Below are positions 1-4,594 of a stretch of DNA of 6,437 bases, piece after piece. The notes below the pieces were generated by a model. That model made no database searches. It was given only the letters and a program-made list of their open reading frames with translations, and was not told the origin of the DNA. Position numbers and translations under genes: made by a program. The number at the start of each line of letters is the position of its first letter. Within the stretch, counting starts at the first letter, position 1. This DNA is from Rhodospirillaceae bacterium (GTDB lineage Bacteria; Pseudomonadota; Alphaproteobacteria; DSM-16000; Inquilinaceae): positions 1 to 6,437 of the forward strand of contig JAGQRL010000228.1 of NCBI GenBank assembly GCA_020425485.1, read 5' to 3'.

Positions 1-1262
1 AGGGCATCACGTACACCCAGGTGGCGCAGTACGTCGTGCTGATCACCGCGTACACGATCCCCGCCGTCTTCATCTCGCTGTCGCTGACCGGCAACCCGAT
101 CCCGCCGCTGGGCCTGTTCTCCGAGCATACGGCGTCGGGCGAACCGCTGCTGCTGCGTCTGGACCAGGTGATCAACGACCTCGGCTTCCGGGACTACACC
201 GGCCACTACGCCAACACCCTCAACATGGTGCTGTTCACCCTGTCGCTGATGGTTGGCACCGCCGGTCTGCCCCACGTCATCATCCGGTTCTTCACGGTGC
301 CGCGGGTGGCGGACGCCCGCTGGTCGGCCGGTTGGGCGCTGGTGTTCATCGCGCTCTTGTACCTGACCGCCCCGGCGGTGGGTGCGATGGCCCGCCTGAA
401 CCTGATCGACACCATCCAGGTCGGTGAAATCGGCTCGCCGGAAGGCAACATCGCCTACGACGACCGGCCGGACTGGATGCGCAACTGGGAAGTGACCGGC
501 CTGCTGTCGTTCGAAGACCGCAACGGTGATGGCCGCATCCAGTACTACAACGACGCCAATCCGGACTTCCAGGCGACCGCGGAATCCTACGGTTGGACCG
601 GCAACGAGCTGACCGTGAACCGCGACATCCTGGTGCTCGCCAATCCGGAAATCGCGGCACTGCCCGGTTGGGTGATCGCCCTGGTGGCGGCCGGCGGTCT
701 CGCCGCCGCGTTGTCCACGGCGGCCGGCCTGCTCCTGGCCATCGCCGGTGCCATCAGCCACGACCTGCTGAAGGGCTGGCTGAAGCCGGACCTGTCGGAA
801 GCCGGCGAGCTGATCGCAGCGCGTATCGCCATGGCGGGTGCCGTCTGCCTGGCCGCCTATCTGGGCCTCAACCCGCCCGGCTTCGCCGCGCAAACCGTGG
901 CCCTGGCCTTCGGTCTGGCAGCGTCGTCGATCTTCCCGGCGTTGATGATGGGGATCTTCTCCAAGCGCATGAACAACACCGGGGCGATCTGGGGCATGAT
1001 CGCCGGCATCGGCTCCACCATCGTCTACATCTCCTGGTTCAAGGGCTGGCTGTTCATCCCGAGCACCGCCTTTGCCGAAGACACCGCGGCGAACTGGCTG
1101 TTCGAAATCAACCCGCTGTCCTTCGGCGCGGTTGGTGCGGGCATCAACTTCCTCGTCGCCATCCTGGTGTGCCGGGCAACGGCTGCCCCGCCGCAGGAAA
1201 TCCAGGACCTGGTCGAAAGCGTCCGCATCCCGCGCGGTGCGGGTGGCGCCGTCGACCACTGA
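1..1262 (+). CDS. Sodium:solute symporter, VC_2705/ActP-like (SLC5 family), 5' truncated
   Basis: This is an inner-membrane Na+-coupled carrier, probably for acetate or another short carboxylate. The substrate is inferred from family resemblance, not shown by the sequence. The reading frame is open from base 3, and the GTG at 21 lies inside a membrane helix (GITYTQVAQY), so it is not the true start: the N-terminal helices lie left of the window. Visible in order are the helix at 3-90, the helix with the family signature GTAGLPHVIIRFFTV near 255-300, a helix near 325-390, a long hydrophilic loop near 415-650, a helix carrying LSTAAGLLLAIAGAISHDL near 711-768 (the Ser/Thr pair is where SLC5 proteins bind Na+), and three or four further helices to about 1180. 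The C-terminal tail is short and hydrophilic. The loop contains an EF-hand-like motif. A hairpin terminator follows the stop. A small DUF4212 partner subunit is often encoded upstream in this family, but that region is not in view. Family certain, substrate uncertain. Confidence 0.93.
   Translation, partial: GITYTQVAQYVVLITAYTIPAVFISLSLTGNPIPPLGLFSEHTASGEPLLLRLDQVINDLGFRDYTGHYANTLNMVLFTLSLMVGTAGLPHVIIRFFTVPRVADARWSAGWALVFIALLYLTAPAVGAMARLNLIDTIQVGEIGSPEGNIAYDDRPDWMRNWEVTGLLSFEDRNGDGRIQYYNDANPDFQATAESYGWTGNELTVNRDILVLANPEIAALPGWVIALVAAGGLAAALSTAAGLLLAIAGAISHDLLKGWLKPDLSEAGELIAARIAMAGAVCLAAYLGLNPPGFAAQTVALAFGLAASSIFPALMMGIFSKRMNNTGAIWGMIAGIGSTIVYISWFKGWLFIPSTAFAEDTAANWLFEINPLSFGAVGAGINFLVAILVCRATAAPPQEIQDLVESVRIPRGAGGAVDH
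516..551 (+). other. EF-hand-like Ca2+-binding loop within the symporter
   Basis: The codons spell DRNGDGRIQYYN, followed by D. Acidic or amide side chains fall at loop positions 1, 3 and 5, Gly at 6 and Ile at 8, as in the DxNxDGxI core of EF-hand and dockerin loops. Position 12, normally Glu, is Asn, with Asp next to it. The motif lies in the long hydrophilic segment between two membrane helices. Similar segments occur, from memory, in other VC_2705-type symporters. Metal binding is an inference. Confidence 0.5.
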
Positions 1263-1322
1263 GTGCGTAATCCCCGGCCGGGAGGGGCGGTGACCGCCGC
1301 GCCTCCCGCCGGAACCGAATGC

Positions 1323-1352
1323 AGCGCCGCCGCGAACCCCGCGGCGGCGTTT
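1323..1352 (+). terminator. Rho-independent terminator after the symporter gene
   Basis: A perfect 10-bp stem pairs CGCCGCCGCG (1325-1334) with CGCGGCGGCG (1340-1349) around a 5-base AACCC loop. A G-T wobble (1324/1350) and an A-T pair (1323/1351) extend it. Only three T follow (1350-1352), so the T tract is weak, but the all-GC stem lies about 60 bases after the symporter stop. It probably separates symporter transcription from the next gene, completely or partly. Confidence 0.7.
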
Positions 1353-1410
1353 GCATGTCCGCCACGCCCCCTTGCGACGCCAATTTGCCCGCCGTCGATC
1401 GCAAGGATCG

Positions 1411-1426
1411 TGGCATAACCTGTGCC
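1411..1426 (+). promoter_or_regulatory. Possible sigma-54 (-24/-12) promoter upstream of the CBS/DUF294 gene
   Basis: TGGCATAACCTGTGCC matches the RpoN consensus TGGCAC-R-N4-TTGCW at TGGCA, at the purine and at TGC, with the required ten bases between the GG (1412-1413) and GC (1424-1425) elements. The C at position 6, first T of TTGC and final W do not match. Transcription would start near 1437, giving a leader of about 107 bases. GG-N10-GC alone is common in GC-rich DNA, so this is a candidate only. No convincing sigma-70 pair was seen in 1353-1543. Confidence 0.25.
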
Positions 1427-1445
1427 GGGCCCCCTTCGGGGCCCG
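1426..1445 (+). other. Strong hairpin in the leader of the CBS/DUF294 gene
   Basis: CGGGCCCC (1426-1433) pairs perfectly with GGGGCCCG (1438-1445) around a CTTC tetraloop. No T run follows, so it is not a standard intrinsic terminator. It sits about 100 bases before the next start codon. It could be a second terminator element, an mRNA-stabilising structure or an attenuator. The rest of 1263-1543 shows only the terminator above and the candidate promoter. Confidence 0.45.
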
Positions 1446-1533
1446 CTTGCAGCAACCGCCGCCGGGGAGCCCGGCCGGCCGGTGAGACGGACGCGGTGGC
1501 TCCCCCCAAAGGCAGCCGCCAGGCCCCAACCCC

Positions 1534-1538
1534 AGGGA
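1534..1538 (+). promoter_or_regulatory. Ribosome binding site fixing start 1544
   Basis: AGGGA lies five bases before the ATG. It supports this start over upstream in-frame codons, which have no comparable site. Confidence 0.6.
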
Positions 1539-1543
1539 CCCGC

Positions 1544-3385
1544 ATGATCGACCTTGAGAGTTTTTTCGTCCAACACGCCCCCTATGACGGCCTGCCGCTT
1601 GCCGAAGTGCAGCGGCTGCGCGAGGTCTGCACGGTGGAACGGGTGGAGGCGGGGGCACTGCTCTACGCCCGCGACGTGGCGATTGCCGATCTGTGCGTGC
1701 TGGGCAGCGGCCTGGTCGACCTGATCGCCGAAACCGGCGAGGTGGTGTTCCGCTACGCCACCGGCGACACCATCGGCGCGCGCGGCCTGATGCGCGACGG
1801 CTTGGCGGTCGACGATGCGGTGGTGCGCGAAACCGTGGATGTGGTGCGCATCCCCCGCGACCGGTTCGAGGAACTGCTCGCCAACTACCCCAATTTCGAT
1901 GCGTTCTTCGACCGCTCGCGGGTTTCCCAGCAGCGCGCGGCGACGCCGAGCATCGATCCGTCGGCGGCCCTGCTGTCGACGCGGATCCGCGATGTGATGA
2001 CCAAGGGCGTGGTGGCCGTGCCGCCCGATGCCACGGTGGCGGATGCCGCCCGCACCATGCGCGAGCACTGGATCTCGTCGGTCCTGGTGGCGGACACCGA
2101 CGACCGGCTGCTCGGCATGCTGACCACCGGCGACCTGACTGCGCGGGTGCTGGCCGAAGAGCTGTCGGTCGACACGCCGGTGCACATGGTGATGACCCGC
2201 GATCCCCTGAGTATGGGGCCGGATGCCAGTCTGCTCGATGCCGCGCTGCGCATGAGCGAGGAAAAGATCGGCCACATGCCGATCATCGAGAACGACAAGG
2301 TGGTGGGCATCGTCACCCGCACCAATCTGGTGCGCCGGGAAACCCTGTCGATCGCCGGCACCATCACCGAGATCGGCCGCCAGGCGGACGCCGCAGGGCT
2401 GGCCAAGGTGGTGGCGCGCATGCCCAAGGTGCTGGCCCAGCTCGTCATGAGCGGGCTGGAACCCCAGCCGCTGGGCCTGCTGATCACCAGCGTCACCGAT
2501 GCGGTGACCCGCCGCCTGACGGCCCTGGCCGAGCAGGACCTGGGGCCGCCGCCGATCCCCTATCTGTGGCTCGCCTGCGGGTCGCAGGGCCGCCAGGAGC
2601 AGACCGGCGTGTCCGACCAGGACAACGTGCTGATCCTCGACGACGCCTACAACGAGGCCACCCACGGCGCCTATTTCGAGGCGCTCGCCCGCCGCGTGTC
2701 CGATGGCCTCAACGCCAGCGGCTACGTGTATTGCCCAGGCGACATGATGGCCACCAACCCGCGCTGGCGCCAGCCGGTGTCCGTCTGGCGGCGCTACTTC
2801 CGCAAGTGGATCGACAAGCCGGACCCGATGGCGCAGATGCTGGCCTCGGTGATGTTCGATCTCCGGCCCATCGTCGGCACCGTGTCGCTGTTCGACGGCA
2901 TCAAACGCGAAACCCTGGACCGGGCATCGAAGAACAGCATCTTCCGCGCCCATATGGTGGCCAACAGCCTGAAGCACGGGCCGCCGCTCAGCCTGTTCCG
3001 CGGCTTCACGCTGATCCGTTCCGGCGAGCACAAGAACACGCTGGACCTGAAGCTGAACGGCCTGGTGCCGATCGTCGATCTGGCGCGGGTGTATACGCTC
3101 GATGCCGGGCTTGAGGAGGTCAACACGCTGGACCGGCTGGCAGCCGCCAAGGCCGCCGGCAGCCTCAGCGAATCGGGGGCCGACGACCTGATCGCGGTGT
3201 ACGACCTGATCGCCCGCATCCGCCTGGAGCACCAGGCCGAGCAGATCCGCAACGGCGAAAAGCCCACGAACTTCCTGGCGCCTTCGTCGCTCTCGGCGCT
3301 GGAGCGCAACCACCTGAAGGATGCGTTCGGCGTGATCAAGACCTTCCAGTCGGCCCTGGAAGCCCGCGCCGCGGTGGTGAGCTAG
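1544..3385 (+). CDS. cNMP-like / CBS pair / DUF294 nucleotidyltransferase protein
   Basis: This cytoplasmic protein of 613 residues is probably a nucleotide-responsive nucleotidyltransferase whose target is unknown. The domain order is: a cyclic-nucleotide-binding-like domain at about 1-130, with a G74-D-T-I-G78 turn but no phosphate-cassette arginine; CBS1 at about 147-205 and CBS2 at about 212-266, domains that usually bind adenine nucleotides; a DUF294 nucleotidyltransferase domain at about 300-420, with G346-S347 and D358-x-D360 in the GS-x10-DxD arrangement of GlnD/KNTase-fold enzymes; and a helical DUF294_C domain at about 420-605 with KWIDKP (421-426) and FDLRPIVG (438-445). The frame extends upstream to 1319, but ATG 1544 is preferred: AGGGA (1534-1538) lies five bases upstream, the resulting length is normal for the family, and the upstream extension is Arg/Pro-rich and covers the terminator and hairpin. 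The first domain is divergent, so its ligand may not be cAMP. The metal-binding residues look intact, so activity is plausible. The family is firm; the function is inferred. Confidence 0.93.
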   Translation: MIDLESFFVQHAPYDGLPLAEVQRLREVCTVERVEAGALLYARDVAIADLCVLGSGLVDLIAETGEVVFRYATGDTIGARGLMRDGLAVDDAVVRETVDVVRIPRDRFEELLANYPNFDAFFDRSRVSQQRAATPSIDPSAALLSTRIRDVMTKGVVAVPPDATVADAARTMREHWISSVLVADTDDRLLGMLTTGDLTARVLAEELSVDTPVHMVMTRDPLSMGPDASLLDAALRMSEEKIGHMPIIENDKVVGIVTRTNLVRRETLSIAGTITEIGRQADAAGLAKVVARMPKVLAQLVMSGLEPQPLGLLITSVTDAVTRRLTALAEQDLGPPPIPYLWLACGSQGRQEQTGVSDQDNVLILDDAYNEATHGAYFEALARRVSDGLNASGYVYCPGDMMATNPRWRQPVSVWRRYFRKWIDKPDPMAQMLASVMFDLRPIVGTVSLFDGIKRETLDRASKNSIFRAHMVANSLKHGPPLSLFRGFTLIRSGEHKNTLDLKLNGLVPIVDLARVYTLDAGLEEVNTLDRLAAAKAAGSLSESGADDLIAVYDLIARIRLEHQAEQIRNGEKPTNFLAPSSLSALERNHLKDAFGVIKTFQSALEARAAVVS

Positions 3386-3396
3386 GGTCCCGGCGG

Positions 3397-3423
3397 GCCA
3401 TCGCTCCGGAGCGGAGCGGTGGC
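3397..3423 (+). terminator. Terminator-like hairpin after the DUF294 gene
   Basis: Bases 3397-3407 pair with 3413-3423 in an 11-bp stem with one G-T wobble and a GGAGC loop, starting 11 bases after the stop codon. The centre is alternatively a perfect 12-base palindrome, CGCTCCGGAGCG (3402-3413). There is no T tract, so termination may be inefficient or the structure may protect the mRNA 3' end. Confidence 0.45.
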
Positions 3424-3480
3424 GGGCGGCGGTGCCGGAGGGGCGGGCGCAGATGCCGAGGAGCGTGGAGCGGCACGCCA

Positions 3481-3505
3481 CGCCCGGCGTTCGCCAGGCC
3501 GGGCG
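3481..3505 (+). other. Second hairpin between the DUF294 gene and the small membrane-protein gene
   Basis: CGCCCGGC (3481-3488) pairs perfectly with GCCGGGCG (3498-3505) around a nine-base loop. No T run follows. It lies 60 bases upstream of the next gene and could be leader structure. Nothing else is recognisable in 3386-3564 apart from the ribosome binding site at 3549-3556. Confidence 0.3.
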
Positions 3506-3564
3506 ATCGCTGCGCCGAACTACCAACGGAACGGGTTTCCGAAGAACCGGAAAGGGCCCTGACT

Positions 3565-4098
3565 ATGCTGCTCACCCTCGTCGGCACTCTGGCCCTCGGC
3601 CTTGGCGTTGCCAGCCTGGTCTTCCTCGTCAACCGCCTGGTCTTCCGCAAGCGAATGCCGCGCTGGGTGATGCCGGCGGCCGCCGGTGCGGCCATGCTCG
3701 CCTTCACCATCCAGCTCGACTACATCTGGCACCGCAGCGTGGAATCGGGGCTGCCGCCCGATGTGCAGGTGACCGGCCGATTCGGCGACACGAGCTGGCT
3801 GAAGCCGTGGTCGCTGATCTCCGTTCCCATCAGCCGCATCCAGGCGCTCGCCAACCCCGAGTCCGACCCGGACCACCCGGAAATCGTGCGCGCCGAGGTG
3901 ATCTTGATGCAGCGCTATCAGGATCCGCGCTACGTGCTGCAGTTCTTCGATTGCGGCCGCGGCGCCCGCGCCGACCTGCCGAGCAGCGAGCCCGAATTCG
4001 GCGACGATGGCCGGCCCATTGGTGCGGAGTGGTTCGATCTGCCCGCAGACCACCCCTTGTTGCAGGCGGCATGCCGGGGTGTTCGCGCCAACAGCTGA
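3565..4098 (+). CDS. Two-helix membrane protein of unknown function
   Basis: No named family is recognised with confidence. The 177-residue product has a hydrophobic helix at about 3-22, a basic turn RKRMPR (28-33) that should face the cytoplasm, and a second helix at about 34-51. The hydrophilic remainder (52-177) would then be periplasmic. The stretch YIWHRSVESGLPPDVQV, with a later KPW, resembles, from memory, unnamed proteobacterial membrane proteins of similar size. Two cysteines, C130 and C170, lie in the predicted periplasmic part and could form a disulfide. The start is well supported: GGAAAGGG (3549-3556) lies eight bases before the ATG, and the protein begins with the first helix. 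Hairpins upstream and a gap of about 100 bases downstream suggest it may be transcribed separately. No catalytic motif is visible. Confidence 0.8.
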   Translation: MLLTLVGTLALGLGVASLVFLVNRLVFRKRMPRWVMPAAAGAAMLAFTIQLDYIWHRSVESGLPPDVQVTGRFGDTSWLKPWSLISVPISRIQALANPESDPDHPEIVRAEVILMQRYQDPRYVLQFFDCGRGARADLPSSEPEFGDDGRPIGAEWFDLPADHPLLQAACRGVRANS

Positions 4099-4164
4099 GC
4101 TTTGACGACAAAAAGTCTAGCGAACGGAGGGTTTTCGGCACATACTAAGAGGCGAAAGTATGAA

Positions 4165-4186
4165 GCGGTCGCAGCAAGACGACCGC
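4165..4186 (+). promoter_or_regulatory. Hairpin directly upstream of the receiver gene's ribosome binding site
   Basis: GCGGTCG (4165-4171) pairs perfectly with CGACCGC (4180-4186) around an eight-base loop, ending one base before the GAGGAA ribosome binding site (4188-4193). It could affect translation initiation. A shorter inverted repeat, ATACT (4142-4146) with AGTAT (4157-4161), lies just before it in unusually AT-rich DNA. That AT-rich part (about 4101-4162) is the likeliest promoter region, but no clear -35/-10 pair could be assigned. Confidence 0.35.
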
Positions 4187-4202
4187 AGAGGAAACGAATC
4201 CC

Positions 4203-4574
4203 ATGAGTCGTCATTCTATCGTCTTGGTGGAAACCGAGCCAACCACTCGGACGTTCTTGACCCGGTTGCTGGAGCGCCGCGGTCATGGAGTCACCGCCAC
4301 CGGGGATGTGGACTCCGCCATGGCCGCCATGGATGGGGGCCCGCCCGATATTGTGCTGCTCGACGGGCAGGGACCGGAACGCGAAGCCTGTGCAGTGCTG
4401 GAGGCACTGCGCTCCCGCTTCAACGGCCAGTCGCCCAAGGTGGTCATGGTCGGCACCCGCTCTCGCCCCAAGGAAGTCGAGAAGTACTGCGCCTTGGGGG
4501 CCGACGCCTACCTGTCGAAGCCGTTCTTGATGGCAGATCTGGACGCCACCTTGAGTCAACTGCTGCCCGGCTAG
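4203..4574 (+). CDS. Stand-alone response-regulator receiver domain, atypical pocket
   Basis: The 123-residue product is a single CheY-like receiver domain with no output domain, so it would act by protein-protein contact. Visible elements are the first strand IVLVETEP (6-13), the phosphoacceptor strand PDIVLLD with D54, strand PKVVMVGT (78-85), and GADAYLSKPF (99-108) with conserved K106. Two key positions deviate. The usual acidic pair appears as E10-T11, so the second metal-binding Asp is replaced by Thr (E12 is at the next position). The conserved switch Thr/Ser aligns with G84, although T85 is adjacent. Phosphorylation at D54 is possible but uncertain. GAGGAA (4188-4193) lies nine bases before the ATG. 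The stop is 20 bases before the next gene, implying cotranscription, and that gene's PAS/kinase-like protein is the obvious partner. Confidence 0.9.
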   Translation: MSRHSIVLVETEPTTRTFLTRLLERRGHGVTATGDVDSAMAAMDGGPPDIVLLDGQGPEREACAVLEALRSRFNGQSPKVVMVGTRSRPKEVEKYCALGADAYLSKPFLMADLDATLSQLLPG

Positions 4575-4594
4575 GGCGGCGGTAGACCTCGGCG

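Noticed and set aside
21..23. GTG 21 as the symporter start
   Set aside because: The frame continues upstream to the window edge with residues that fit the same membrane segment, so the gene is truncated rather than starting here.
1319..1543. In-frame N-terminal extension of the DUF294 protein by 75 residues
   Set aside because: The extension is Arg/Pro-rich and overlaps the terminator and hairpin. Start 1544 has a good ribosome binding site and gives the usual family length.
1025..3526. Very long reverse-strand open frame (833 residues)
   Set aside because: It lies antisense to the symporter end and the entire DUF294 gene, which have clear domains. Its translation is His/Arg/Gln/Gly-rich with no recognisable motif, as expected for the antisense of high-GC codons.
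4102..4107. TTGACG as a -35 promoter element
   Set aside because: No acceptable -10 hexamer occurs 15-19 bases downstream, so a sigma-70 promoter could not be supported.
3432..4148. Forward frame of 238 residues overlapping the small membrane protein
   Set aside because: Arg/Pro-rich out-of-frame translation with no motif. The overlapping frame at 3565 has a ribosome binding site and a convincing two-helix start.
4160..4585. Forward frame starting at ATG 4160
   Set aside because: It overlaps the receiver gene in another frame, its start lies inside the leader repeats, and no good ribosome binding site or domain is seen.
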